A DNA stretch of 64,000 nt from Melaminivora sp034675505 (GTDB taxonomy: Bacteria > Pseudomonadota > Gammaproteobacteria > Burkholderiales > Burkholderiaceae_C). The stretch lies in NCBI GenBank assembly GCA_034675505.1, contig JAUCDD010000010.1, positions 1 through 64,000 on the forward strand, given 5' to 3'. The position numbers were made by a program, and so were the translations under genes. Below are positions 27,298 to 36,024 of the stretch, piece after piece. Below the pieces are notes generated by a model that worked only from the letters and a program-made list of their open reading frames with translations, was not told the DNA's origin and made no database searches. Numbering within the stretch: the first letter of the stretch is position 1; each line of letters starts with the position of its first letter.

Positions 27298-27755
27298 GGT
27301 TGCTCCTCATCGAAGCGGCTGGCTGCGCCCAGGCGCAGCGCCGCGCGCTCATCGGTTTGCTTTTGCTCGCGCCGCTGCTGGAGCACGGCCTGCTCGTCCT
27401 GGCGGCGTTGCAGCACTTTGCGCAGGCTGGCCAGGCGCAGCTCGGCCTGCAGCAGCGCCTGCTGCGCCTGCGCCACGCGCTGCTGCTGGGCGCTGACGGC
27501 GCGGTTTTGCAGGCCGATGGCGTGCTCCAGCCGGCCCATGAATTGGTGGTGGTGCTGCAGCAGCTGCGGCTGCAGCGCGCGCCCGGCGCTGGCGCCCCAG
27601 CGGCCCAGGGTTTCCTGCGCGTAGCCCTCCAGCTGGTCGAGCTGGGCCTGCGCGGCCTGGCGGGCGCCCTGCACGCCCTGCAGGCCCTGGCGCGCGGCGT
27701 CGCGCCGGCGCTCCGCCAGTTCCACGGCGACGGCGAAGGCGTTCAGCGATGACAT
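27294..27755 (-). CDS. fliJ: Flagellar export chaperone FliJ
   Basis: A 153-aa, almost entirely helical, coiled-coil protein with Gln/Arg-rich heptads, the normal FliJ size and composition. FliJ binds FliI and the export gate. It sits between fliI and fliK, its usual place. Sequence conservation in this family is low, so the call leans on length, coiled coil and context. Confidence 0.9.
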   Translation of the reverse strand: MSSLNAFAVAVELAERRRDAARQGLQGVQGARQAAQAQLDQLEGYAQETLGRWGASAGRALQPQLLQHHHQFMGRLEHAIGLQNRAVSAQQQRVAQAQQALLQAELRLASLRKVLQRRQDEQAVLQQRREQKQTDERAALRLGAASRFDEEQP

Positions 27756-27795
27756 GGGCGACAGCCTCGCAGCCGCGTGCCGGGCAGTTCAGTCG

Positions 27796-29205
27796 TCATG
27801 CCCCCTCCAGCACCTGCGCCATGGCGGCCACGCTCTCGTCCATGGCAGCGGCCTCGAACATGTTCTGCTGCAGGAAGGCCGCCATGTCGGGCTGCAGCCG
27901 GATGGCCTCGTCCAGCTGCGGGTCGGAGCCGGCCAGGTAGGCGCCGACCTGCACCAGGTCGCTGCTCTTTTGGTAGCGCGAATACACGGCGCGAAAGCGC
28001 CGTGCCAGCTCGAAATGCTCGCGCGGCACGACGTTGTGCATGACGCGCGAGGCCGACTGCTCGATGTCGATGGCCGGGTAGTGCCCGCCCTCGGCCAGCG
28101 CGCGCGACAGCACGATGTGCCCGTCCAGGATGGCGCGCGCGGCGTCGGCGATCGGGTCCTGCTGGTCGTCGCCCTCGCTCAGCACGGTGTAGAAGGCGGT
28201 GATGGAGCCCACGCCGTTCAGCCCGTTGCCGCTGCGCTCGACCAGCGCCGGCAGCTTGGCAAAGCAGCTGGGCGGATAGCCCTTGGTGGCCGGCGGCTCG
28301 CCGATGGCCAGGGCGATCTCGCGCTGCGCCATGGCGTAGCGGGTGAGCGAGTCCATCAGCAGCAGCACGTGCAGGCCCTGGTCGCGGAAGTCCTCTGCAA
28401 TGGCGGTGGCGTAGGCCGCGCCCTGCATGCGCAGCAGCGGCGGCGCGTCGGCTGGCGCCGCCACCACCACGGCGCGGCCCCGGTCCTCCTTGCCCAGGAT
28501 GTCCTCGACGAACTCCTTGACCTCGCGGCCGCGCTCGCCGATCAGGCCGACCACGATCACGTCCGCCCGGGTGTAGCGCGCCATCATCCCCAGCAGCACC
28601 GATTTGCCCACGCCCGAGCCGGCGAACAGGCCCAGGCGCTGGCCGCGCCCCACGGTGAGCAGCGCGTTGATGGCGCGCACGCCGGTGTCCAGCGGCTCGC
28701 GCACCGGGTCGCGCTCCATGGCGTTGATGGGGCGGCGGTCCATGGGCTCGGCGCGCGCGTCCGACAGCGGCCCGCCGTGGTCCAGCGGCTGGCCTTGCGA
28801 GTCCACCACCCGCCCGAGCAGCCCGCGCCCGATGGGCAGGCGCAGCGCGCCGGCTGCGGCGGCCGCCGTGCGGGCCGGGTCGGGCTGCCCCAGGCGCAGC
28901 GGGGGCACGTAGGCCGGCGCCGGCGCGACCTGGGCACCGCTGGACAGGCCGTGCACATCGCCGGCGGGCATCAGGTAGGCCTTGTCACCGGCGAAGCCGA
29001 CCACCTCGGCCAGCACCGCCTCGCCCGCCTCGCCCATGCGCACCTGGCATTGCGCGCCCACGGGCACGCGCAGGCCCGCGGCCTCCAGCACCAGGCCGGT
29101 GAGGCGGGTGAGCGTGCCATGCGCTGGCAACGGCTGCTCTGCGGCCAGCCGCTCGCGCGCCTGCTCGGCCAGCTCATGCCAGGCGCCGGCGCCTTCAATC
29201 GCCAT
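27796..29205 (-). CDS. fliI: Flagellum-specific ATPase FliI
   Basis: A 469-aa homologue of the F1 beta subunit that powers export-substrate unfolding. The P-loop is GLFAGSGVGKSVLLG, followed by VVGLIGERGREVKEF. A conserved DSLTRYAMAQREIALAIGEP-type block reads SLTRYAMAQREIALAIGEPP. The ATG at 29205 overlaps the fliH stop by 11 bases; an ATG at 29232 adds nine residues and cannot be excluded. Confidence 0.96.
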   Translation of the reverse strand: MAIEGAGAWHELAEQARERLAAEQPLPAHGTLTRLTGLVLEAAGLRVPVGAQCQVRMGEAGEAVLAEVVGFAGDKAYLMPAGDVHGLSSGAQVAPAPAYVPPLRLGQPDPARTAAAAAGALRLPIGRGLLGRVVDSQGQPLDHGGPLSDARAEPMDRRPINAMERDPVREPLDTGVRAINALLTVGRGQRLGLFAGSGVGKSVLLGMMARYTRADVIVVGLIGERGREVKEFVEDILGKEDRGRAVVVAAPADAPPLLRMQGAAYATAIAEDFRDQGLHVLLLMDSLTRYAMAQREIALAIGEPPATKGYPPSCFAKLPALVERSGNGLNGVGSITAFYTVLSEGDDQQDPIADAARAILDGHIVLSRALAEGGHYPAIDIEQSASRVMHNVVPREHFELARRFRAVYSRYQKSSDLVQVGAYLAGSDPQLDEAIRLQPDMAAFLQQNMFEAAAMDESVAAMAQVLEGA

Positions 29206-29944
29206 GGCCGGCCCCGGGCTCGCGCCAGGCATCGGTCAGGCCCAGCGCGGCAATGGCGCGGCGCCAGCGCTTGTCCAGCGTGCCGTCGACCACTGTGCCG
29301 GCCGACTCGGCCATGCATTCGCCGGGCTGCAGGCTCGCGTCCTGCAGCCACTCGATGCGCGGCGAGGGGTGCTCCTCGCGCAGAGGCGCCTGCAGCGCCG
29401 CCCAGTCCTGCGGGTGCAGCCGCACCGTCGCCGGCCGGCTTTCGCTGACCAGCATCTCCAGCGCCTCACGCACCACCGGCAGCACCGCCTGGCGGTTGAG
29501 CGCCACCTCGCTGCGCACGACCTGGCGGGCGATGTCGCAGGCCAGCGTCAGCAGCTGCTGCGCCATGCCTTGCTGCAGCCCGGCCAGGCTGTCGTCGAAT
29601 GCCTGTGCCAGCTGCGCCAGCCGTTCGGCGGCTTCGCGCCCCTGGCCGGCCACGTAGTCGTCCATGCGCTGCTGCCACTGCAGCTGCTCGCCCTCGCGGC
29701 CTTCGGCCAGCCCTTGCTCGCGGGCTTGCTCGCGCGCCTGCTGCAGCAGCGCTTCGTGCTCGGGCAGGGGCACGGCGCCCGGCTCGGGCATCGGCTCGGG
29801 GTCGGCAATGGCGGCGGCGGGCTCGGCGATCAGCGGGCCGAGCAGGCTGCTCGCCCCATCCACCGCGCCGAATTCCCAGCGCGTGACCTCGCCCAGTTCC
29901 TCGCGCGGGACGAAGCGGGTGTAGTAGCGGTTGCCGCTGGACAT
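29195..29944 (-). CDS. fliH: Flagellar assembly protein FliH
   Basis: A 249-aa negative regulator and stator-like partner of FliI. A Pro/Glu-rich N-terminal part is followed by a helical segment with AREQAREQGLAEGREG (GxxxG-like spacing typical of FliH). The C-terminal domain contains LACDIARQVVRSEVALN. It lies between fliG (26 bp) and fliI (overlap). Confidence 0.94.
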   Translation of the reverse strand: MSSGNRYYTRFVPREELGEVTRWEFGAVDGASSLLGPLIAEPAAAIADPEPMPEPGAVPLPEHEALLQQAREQAREQGLAEGREGEQLQWQQRMDDYVAGQGREAAERLAQLAQAFDDSLAGLQQGMAQQLLTLACDIARQVVRSEVALNRQAVLPVVREALEMLVSESRPATVRLHPQDWAALQAPLREEHPSPRIEWLQDASLQPGECMAESAGTVVDGTLDKRWRRAIAALGLTDAWREPGAGHGD

Positions 29945-29970
29945 GGTCGATGTTCGCTTTCAGCCAGCCG

Positions 29971-30966
29971 TCAGACGAAGGCGTCGTCGCCGCCGCCAGC
30001 CAGCGCGATCTGGCCCTCGTCGGCCAGGCGGCGCACGGTCTTGAGGATTTCGCGTTGCTGCGCCTCGACCTCGGACAGGCGCATGGGCCCGCGCGATTCC
30101 AGGTCCTCGCGCATGGCCTCGGCGGCGCGCGAGGACATGTTGACCAGGATCTTCTCGCGCAGGTCCGGCTGGGCGCCCTTCAAGGCCACCACCAGCGTCT
30201 CGGAGGCCACTTCGCGCAGCACCGCCTGGATGGCGCGGCCGTCCAGCTTGGCCAGGTCGTCGAACACGAACATCTTGTCCATGATCTTCTGCGCCAGGTC
30301 GGCCTCGTAGCCGCGGATGGTCTCCAGCACGGCGGCGTCGGCGCCCGAGCCCATGAGGTTGATGATCTCCGCGGCCGCCTTGACGCCGCCCAGCGAGCTC
30401 TTGCGCACCTTGTCGCCGCCAGCCAGCACGCGGAACAGCACCTCGTTCAAATCCTTGAGCGCGGTGGGCTGTATGCCCTCCAGCGTGGCGATGCGCAGCA
30501 TGACCTCGCCGCGCTGGCGCTCGGTCAGGTGCATCAGGATGGCCGAGGTCTGCTCCGGGTCCAGGTGCACCAGGATAGCGGCGACGATCTGCGGGTGCTC
30601 GTTGCGCAACAGCTCGGCCACCGACAGCGGGTCCATCCATTTGAGGCTCTCGATGCCCGAGACGTCGCCGCCCTGCAGGATGCGGTCGATGAGCAGCGCC
30701 GCCTTGTCGTCGCCTAAAGCGCGCTTGAGCACCGCGCGCACGTAGTTGCTGGTGTCGGACACCAGCAGGCTCTGCGCCGCCGCGTCATCGGTGAAGCGGC
30801 TGATGACCTCATCCACCTTCTCCTTGGACACGCTGCGCATGCGCGCGATGGTCTCGCCGAGCTTTTGCACTTCCTTGGGCGACAGGTGCTTGAAGACCTC
30901 GGCGGCCTCCTCCTCGCCCAGCGACATCAGCATGATGGCCGCGTCGTTCAGTCCTGCCTCATCCAT
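29971..30966 (-). CDS. fliG: Flagellar motor switch protein FliG
   Basis: A 331-aa rotor protein that contacts the stator. It has the N-terminal FliF-binding domain (AAIMLMSLGEEEAAEVFKHL), the middle domain with EHPQIVAAILVHLDPEQ and the C-terminal torque domain with the charged helix (LREKILVNMSSRAAEAM). It follows fliF in the operon but is separated from it by a 168-bp gap holding a structured repeat. Confidence 0.97.
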   Translation of the reverse strand: MDEAGLNDAAIMLMSLGEEEAAEVFKHLSPKEVQKLGETIARMRSVSKEKVDEVISRFTDDAAAQSLLVSDTSNYVRAVLKRALGDDKAALLIDRILQGGDVSGIESLKWMDPLSVAELLRNEHPQIVAAILVHLDPEQTSAILMHLTERQRGEVMLRIATLEGIQPTALKDLNEVLFRVLAGGDKVRKSSLGGVKAAAEIINLMGSGADAAVLETIRGYEADLAQKIMDKMFVFDDLAKLDGRAIQAVLREVASETLVVALKGAQPDLREKILVNMSSRAAEAMREDLESRGPMRLSEVEAQQREILKTVRRLADEGQIALAGGGDDAFV

Positions 30967-31024
30967 ATCAGCTCACCTTCATTTGTTGCGTACCGCGCCC
31001 GCACCGTGGGCAGCGCGCGCCAGA

Positions 31025-31134
31025 CCAGCGGACGCCGTGGGTCCGGCTTCGCCGGCCCACCAGCGTCGTCCCCCTTCCCGCAAGGCGCAGCCTTGCGAGA
31101 GAAGGGGGAAGCGGCGCAGCCGCACAGGGGGTTG
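31025..31134 (-). repeat. Stop-codon-proximal structured repeat, copy A (fliF-fliG)
   Basis: On the minus strand, directly after the fliF TGA, the sequence reads CAACCCCCTGTGCGGCTG, then CCCCCTTCTCTCGC and so on to CACGGCGTCCGCTGG. It aligns over about 110 bp with the repeat after fliA (57781-57893) and over its first ~60 bp with that after flgE (62874). Three hairpins can be drawn: GCGGC/GCCGC, CCCCCTT...CGCAAGG/CCTTGCG...AAGGGGG, and GTGGG-CCGGC/GCCGG-A-CCCAC. It interrupts the fliF-fliG pair. Confidence 0.85.
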
Positions 31135-32847
31135 TCACTCCCCATTCACCCAGGTCTTGATGATGTGGGCCACGGCCACCGGGTTGTCACGCGCCAGGGC
31201 GCGCGCATCGTGCAGGCGCTGCTGCTCGGGCGTGGCCTGCAGCTCCAGCGCGGGCATCCCATCCGGCGCCGGCAGCGCCGGGCGCTCCAGGCTCTCGCCC
31301 TCGATGGCATCGACCTTGCCGGCGGCGATGTTGGCGATGGCCAGTTCCTTGCTGCGCGCGCGCGCCTTCAGCAGTGGGCGCAGCACCCCGATCAGCACGA
31401 TGGCCGCAGCCAGCGAGATGCCCAGCGGCCAGGCCAGGCTCTTGGCCAGGTCGCGCATCTCGGGCTGCTTCCACAGCGGCAGCTCGACCGGCGGCGGCTC
31501 CTCGACCATGAACGGCGCGTTCATCAGGTTGACCGAGTCGCCGCGCTCCTTGTTGAAGCCCACGGTCTCGCGCACCAGCGCCGTCATCTTCTCAAGCTGC
31601 TCGGCGCTGAGCGCCTTGGGCGCGGCCGGCTTGCCCTCGCCCTCGCTGACGCTGGCGTAGTTGACCAGCACCGCCGCGTTCACGCGCTTGATGGCGCCGG
31701 CGCCGCCGCGCGTGACCTGCGTGGTCTTGTCCACTTCGTAGTTGGTCACCGATTCGCGCTTGCCGGCAGGCGCGCCGTCTTGTCCGCCGCCGGCGGCCGA
31801 CAGCTGCTGCGCCGCGCCGTTGACCGGAGCGCCCGCCGCCTGGGGCGGCTGGTTGCTGGTGGCGCCGGGCACGCCGGCGGGCGGGCGCGCACCGGGCGCG
31901 CCGCCGGACTCCACCACCTGCTGGCTGCGCACCGCGCTGGCCTCGGGCGAGAGGTTGGGGCGGTGCTGCTCGACGGTGGACTCGGTGCGGCTGAAGTCGA
32001 CTTCGGCCGAGACCTGCGCGCGCACGTTGTTCTTGCCCACCACGGGCTCCAGCAGCTCGACGATGCGGCGCGTGTACTGCTGCTCGATCTGCTGCACGTA
32101 GGCCAGCTGCTGGGCGTCGATGGCGCTGCCGGCGCTGCCATCGGGCGTTTGCGACAGGAGCTTGCCGGTGTCGTCCAGCACGCTCACCGCAGAGGGCGCC
32201 AGCTCGGGCACGCTGGAGGCCACCAAGTGCACGATGCCGGCCAGCTGCGTGCGGTCCAGGAAGCGCCCGGGATACAGGCTCAGCAGCACCGAAGCCGAGG
32301 GCTTTTGCTGCTCGCGGAAAAAACCGTTCTGGTTGGGCAGCGCCAGGTGCACGCGCGCGCTTTGCACCGAGGCCAGCGCCTGGATGGAGCGCGTGAGCTC
32401 GCCCTCCAGCCCGCGCTGGAAGTTCAGCCGCTCCTGGAACTGCGTGACGCCGAAGCGGCTCGCGCCCTCCATCTGCTCGAAGCCCGACACCGAGCCCTTG
32501 GGCAGGCCCTGCGTGGCCAGGCGCAGGCGCACGTCGTGCACGCGCTCGGCAGGCACCAGGATGGCGCCGCCACCCTCGCTGTACTTGTAGGGCACGTTCA
32601 TCTGGGCCAGCTGCGCCACGATGGCGCCGCCGTCCTTGTCGTTCACGCCGGCAAACAGCACCCGAAAATCGGGCTGGCGGGTGTAGAAGAAGGCGCCCAC
32701 GGCCAGCGCCAGCAGCAGCGCGGCACCCGCTGCCCAGCGCAGCCGCGCGGCGCGGTCGAGCGCGCCCAGGCGCTGCAGCAGGCCGGGCGCAGGCAGCCCT
32801 GCGGGGCTGGGCATGGCGGGGATTTCAGCGACTGCGGCGGAGGACAT
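31135..32847 (-). CDS. fliF: Flagellar MS-ring protein FliF
   Basis: A 570-aa ring protein. The first membrane helix is in AAGAALLLALAVGAFFYTR (about 40-58), followed by RBM domains with RVRLATQGLPKGSVSGFE-type sequence and LALPNQNGFFREQQKPSA. The second membrane helix is LAWPLGISLAAAIVLIGVL near residue 485, and a C-terminal tail binds FliG. It is the first gene of the minus-strand fliF-fliL run and is divergent from fliE. Confidence 0.97.
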   Translation of the reverse strand: MSSAAVAEIPAMPSPAGLPAPGLLQRLGALDRAARLRWAAGAALLLALAVGAFFYTRQPDFRVLFAGVNDKDGGAIVAQLAQMNVPYKYSEGGGAILVPAERVHDVRLRLATQGLPKGSVSGFEQMEGASRFGVTQFQERLNFQRGLEGELTRSIQALASVQSARVHLALPNQNGFFREQQKPSASVLLSLYPGRFLDRTQLAGIVHLVASSVPELAPSAVSVLDDTGKLLSQTPDGSAGSAIDAQQLAYVQQIEQQYTRRIVELLEPVVGKNNVRAQVSAEVDFSRTESTVEQHRPNLSPEASAVRSQQVVESGGAPGARPPAGVPGATSNQPPQAAGAPVNGAAQQLSAAGGGQDGAPAGKRESVTNYEVDKTTQVTRGGAGAIKRVNAAVLVNYASVSEGEGKPAAPKALSAEQLEKMTALVRETVGFNKERGDSVNLMNAPFMVEEPPPVELPLWKQPEMRDLAKSLAWPLGISLAAAIVLIGVLRPLLKARARSKELAIANIAAGKVDAIEGESLERPALPAPDGMPALELQATPEQQRLHDARALARDNPVAVAHIIKTWVNGE

Positions 32848-33055
32848 CGTGGCTTTCGGTGGGCTGGCGGGAGCGCCGCAGCAGGGCGGCAGCGCCCGGA
32901 CGGACCTTGGGACGTGCGCCGATTATGAGAATCCGCCCGGCCCGCCGTTTGGCCGATAAGCCGCCGCTTTGGGCTTCATTTCCCGCATACCCCCGGCGGC
33001 GCGCGCCCTACCATGGCTCCATCTTCCACCCCTGCCACCCGAGTGAGCCGCCGCC

Positions 33056-33376
33056 ATGGACCTGCGCATCGCCAGCACCACCACCGCCCTGACCGGCACC
33101 CAGCTCGCCCGCCGGGCGACTGCGCCGCAGGCCGGCGGCGCGGATGCCGTCGGCGGCGGTTTTTCCACCGCCTTCAAGGATGCCCTGCAGGCCGTCAGCA
33201 ACGCACAAAACCGCGCCGCCGGGCTGCAGCAGGAAGTGCAGCTGGAAAACCCCAACGTGAGCCTGGAGGAAACCATGGTCGCCATGCAAAAGGCGCAGGT
33301 CGGCTTCCAGGCGACGCTGCACGTGCGCAACCGCATGGTGCAGGCCTACACCGACATCATGAACATGCAGGTGTGA
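33056..33376 (+). CDS. fliE: Flagellar hook-basal body complex protein FliE
   Basis: A 106-aa rod/export-gate adaptor. The conserved C-terminal half is present: FKDALQAVSNAQ, NPNVSLEETMVAMQKAQVGFQ and VRNRMVQAYTDIMNMQV at the end. It is divergent from fliF. The 208-bp gap before it contains GCCGATAA (32952-32959), an exact sigma-28 -10 match, but no matching -35, so the promoter type is undecided. Confidence 0.95.
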   Translation: MDLRIASTTTALTGTQLARRATAPQAGGADAVGGGFSTAFKDALQAVSNAQNRAAGLQQEVQLENPNVSLEETMVAMQKAQVGFQATLHVRNRMVQAYTDIMNMQV

Positions 33377-33396
33377 GCAGGCATGGCGCGCTTTTG

Positions 33397-33460
33397 CTAC
33401 CAAATTGATAGCTAAAAGCCATTGATTGACGCCGGCAAAAGGCGTATTTCACTCAAAACA
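33397..33460 (+). repeat. Type-2 intergenic repeat, copy 2
   Basis: TTGATAGCTAAAAGCC, then GACGCCGGCAAAAGGCG and TTTCACTCAAAAC align with copy 1 (13357-13415) and with the reverse complement of copy 3 (51214-51275). It lies 20 bp after the fliE stop codon. Confidence 0.75.
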
Positions 33461-33465
33461 GGCAA

Positions 33466-33508
33466 AAAAGAAGGCCGGCAGCCCCTCAAGGGTGCCGGCC
33501 TTTGTCTT
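33466..33508. terminator. Bidirectional rho-independent terminator between fliE and fliT
   Basis: A perfect 8-bp stem, GGCCGGCA (33473-33480) and TGCCGGCC (33493-33500), closes a 12-nt loop. The plus strand continues TTTGTCTT and the minus strand continues TTCTTTTTTGCC. It lies between convergent fliE and fliT and should stop both. Confidence 0.88.
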
Positions 33509-33523
33509 GGGGCTGCCGCCTTC

Positions 33524-33823
33524 TCAGTGCATCACCGGCGGCTGACCGTCGAACAGGTGTTCGAACTGCGCCACCCAGGGCTCGGCCAGCACGCGGATCT
33601 GCGCGTCGTTGCGCAGGATGCGCTGCATGATGCGCGCCTTTTCCTTGCGGTGCTCGGGCGCCAGTTCCTGCTGCCCGGACTGGAAGCGCAGCTGCTCGAT
33701 CAGCACCGCGCAGGCGCCCTCGCAGCGCACCACCTCGTCCCAGTTCTTCAGGCGCGCCGCTTCGAGCATGCGGGCGCTGCTTTGCTCGATGGCCTTGTAG
33801 TAGTCGATCAGCATTTCGGGCAT
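33524..33823 (-). CDS. fliT: Flagellar export chaperone FliT
   Basis: A 99-aa helical protein, the FliT size, starting MPEMLIDYYKAIEQSSARML. FliT is the chaperone of the FliD cap and in enterics also inhibits FlhDC. It starts five bases after the fliS stop, in the standard order fliD-fliS-fliT. The family is poorly conserved; context carries much of the call. Confidence 0.85.
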   Translation of the reverse strand: MPEMLIDYYKAIEQSSARMLEAARLKNWDEVVRCEGACAVLIEQLRFQSGQQELAPEHRKEKARIMQRILRNDAQIRVLAEPWVAQFEHLFDGQPPVMH

Positions 33824-33827
33824 GGTG

Positions 33828-34277
33828 TCAGGCCTCCGCCAGCGCCGGGCGCAGGGTGTCGTTGGCCACGGCATCCTGAGGACGCGGATTCTTCATCTCG
33901 CTCCAGCCCTGGGCGATGGGCTCGATCAGGCGCATGACTTCCTGCAGCATGGCGTCGTCGTTCCTGGCGTTGGCCAGGATCAGGCGTTGCAGCGCGTAGC
34001 TGTACACAGTGCCAAGGTTGTGCGCCAGGTCGCCACCGGCGTCGCGATCCAGCGCGGTCATGAGGCCTTCTTCCAGGATACGTGCAGCCTTGGAGATGCT
34101 GCTGCACTTGGCTGGCAGGTCACCACGGGCCAGTGCGCCGCGCGCAGTGGCAATAGATCGCAACAAACCCTGATACAGCAGGCTCACCAACTGGTGTTGG
34201 TCGATGGTGTGCATGCTGGTCTCAACGCTGATTCGCTGATAGGCGGAGGCGGTACGTGCGCTGTGGGCTGTAAACAT
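33828..34277 (-). CDS. fliS: Flagellin export chaperone FliS
   Basis: A 149-aa helical chaperone that caps flagellin before export. Family blocks are AYQRISVETSMHTIDQHQLV, LLYQGLLRSIATARGAL and AARILEEGLMTALD. It sits 78 bp after fliD and just before fliT. Confidence 0.95.
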   Translation of the reverse strand: MFTAHSARTASAYQRISVETSMHTIDQHQLVSLLYQGLLRSIATARGALARGDLPAKCSSISKAARILEEGLMTALDRDAGGDLAHNLGTVYSYALQRLILANARNDDAMLQEVMRLIEPIAQGWSEMKNPRPQDAVANDTLRPALAEA

Positions 34278-34355
34278 GGTGTTTTCCTCGGCTGGCTGCT
34301 AAGTGTCTTATCGGCAGCGCGCCGCATAACTGAAGACCGAAGGCAAGCGGGTGCG

Positions 34356-35789
34356 TCAACCCTTGCTCTTGTTCCACATGCTCACCTGCTGGCCGATGTA
34401 GGCGTTGAGCGCGTTGAGCTTGGTCATCTGTGTGTCCAGCGCGGTAAAGCGAGCGGTCAGCAGCGCCTCGGTACGGCCGGCGCGCGCATTGATGCGCTCG
34501 ACCTCGGCCGCATTGCGCTTGAGCCCCGATTTGAGCTGCGCATCCTTACTGGCGAAGAACCCTTCCGAACCCAGCAAATTGGCGGTGGCTGCCTTGACCT
34601 TCTCACCCACGCCATCCTGCGTGGTCGACAGACCGTCGGCTCCAATAAACAGCGCCTTGAGCGCATCCGGCTCCTTGAGTGCCTTGGACAACTTGCTGCT
34701 GTCGATGGACACATCGCCGCCCTGAACCGTGCCCAGACCGATGTTGGACAATGTCCGGTACGCGCCTGTGCTGCTGGAGGTCGACTGCATCACTGCGCGC
34801 AGCGAGTTTTGCAAAGTTACGGCCGTCGAGTCGCCCTGCAGCAGGCCGCCCTGCTTGGTGCCTGCGTCGTATTTGGTCAGATCGTTGAGGGCCTGGTTGA
34901 CAGCGTTGTAGGCGACGACGAAATCCTCGATGTTCTTTTGCACCGCCGAGGCATCCTTGGTCACGCTGATGTTCACCGGCGCTGCGGTGAGTTTCTCGGC
35001 CTTGAAGGTCACGCCGGCAACGGCATTCTCGAAGGTATTGGTGGCTGACCTGACCTGGTACTGGCCGTTGATGCGCGCCAGCGCGTCGGCGGCGGCGCCA
35101 GTGCCCGGGTCGCTGGACAGGCCCGCAGCCAGGCGCGACAGACCGGCGTTGTCGCTGTCGTTGCCATCGGTGTCGCTCACGCTCATCTGAAAACCTGCAG
35201 CTTCACCAGTGCTGCGGCTGCGCAGCATCAGGCGTTGGCCCTGCTCGTCGGTCAGGATGGTGGCGGTGACGCCAGCGTTGGCGCCGTTGATCTTGCCGGC
35301 GATATCGGCCACGGTGTCGCTGCCGCTGACGGTGATGTCCACCGATGCACCGTTGCCCGGGGTGAAGCTGCCGCCGGCCCAAGTGCCGGTTTTCAGGGTG
35401 AGCGTACCTGCGCCCAGTGCCGCGCCAGCCGGCAATGGATCGGAAGTGGAGACCTGCGCCCTGGCAAGCTGCGTCACTTCGACGCTGAAAGTGGTCTCCA
35501 CCGTGCCGCCGATGGCGGTGGCAGTGACTGTCTTGTCGTCCGACGATGCCGCCTGGACAGCGTTCCAACCCGTGACGCTGCTGAGCCTGGAGGCCGCCGA
35601 CTGCAAAGTGGCGACCAGCGACTTGACCTGGCCGAAGGTGGAAATCTTGGCTTCGGTGAGCTTGCTTTGGTAGGTCAGGCCGTTGGGACGGCTGATGGGA
35701 AGCTTGACCGCGTCGACCGAGGCCTTGATCAGGCCGTTGACATCAACGTTGCCACCCAGGCCTATGCCTATCGAGGAGAAACTGGCCAT
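34356..35789 (-). CDS. fliD: Flagellar filament cap protein FliD
   Basis: A 477-aa secreted cap protein (HAP2). The N-terminal FliD_N domain shows TYQSKLTEAKISTFGQVKSL, and the C-terminal domain ends with a coiled segment (LNALNAYIGQQVSMWNKSKG). The middle is Thr/Ser/Ala/Gly-rich. An AGGAGG ribosome-binding site precedes the ATG. A weak sigma-28 -10-like ACCGATAA lies 42-49 bp upstream, without a good -35. Confidence 0.95.
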   Translation of the reverse strand: MASFSSIGIGLGGNVDVNGLIKASVDAVKLPISRPNGLTYQSKLTEAKISTFGQVKSLVATLQSAASRLSSVTGWNAVQAASSDDKTVTATAIGGTVETTFSVEVTQLARAQVSTSDPLPAGAALGAGTLTLKTGTWAGGSFTPGNGASVDITVSGSDTVADIAGKINGANAGVTATILTDEQGQRLMLRSRSTGEAAGFQMSVSDTDGNDSDNAGLSRLAAGLSSDPGTGAAADALARINGQYQVRSATNTFENAVAGVTFKAEKLTAAPVNISVTKDASAVQKNIEDFVVAYNAVNQALNDLTKYDAGTKQGGLLQGDSTAVTLQNSLRAVMQSTSSSTGAYRTLSNIGLGTVQGGDVSIDSSKLSKALKEPDALKALFIGADGLSTTQDGVGEKVKAATANLLGSEGFFASKDAQLKSGLKRNAAEVERINARAGRTEALLTARFTALDTQMTKLNALNAYIGQQVSMWNKSKG

Positions 35790-36024
35790 GACTACCTCCT
35801 GCTCGCCATCTCATTCACATGCAACATCCATTATCGGTGCCGCTGCGCCTCGGGCGTTTGCCGAAAAGGGCTGGGTAAACACCCCAATTCACTGATAAAA
35901 ACCGTAGCACGCACCGCAAGCCCCACAAGCGGCGAATGCGGCGAAGCCTTATGGTGGCCTTGCCGCATTTGCCTGCTGCTGCGGCGCCTGCCTGCCAGGC
36001 AGGTGGGCACCGCGTCTGCGCCGA

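Noticed and set aside
35790..35850. Sigma-28 promoter for fliD
   Set aside because: ACCGATAA matches the -10, but at 11 bp upstream the sequence is ACGCCCGA, not a TAAAG-type -35. I would not annotate it on the -10 alone.
35932..35972. Hairpin downstream of flagellin 1 as a terminator
   Set aside because: GCGAATGCGGC and GCCGCATTTGC pair well, but neither strand continues into a T-run, so I do not call a rho-independent terminator.
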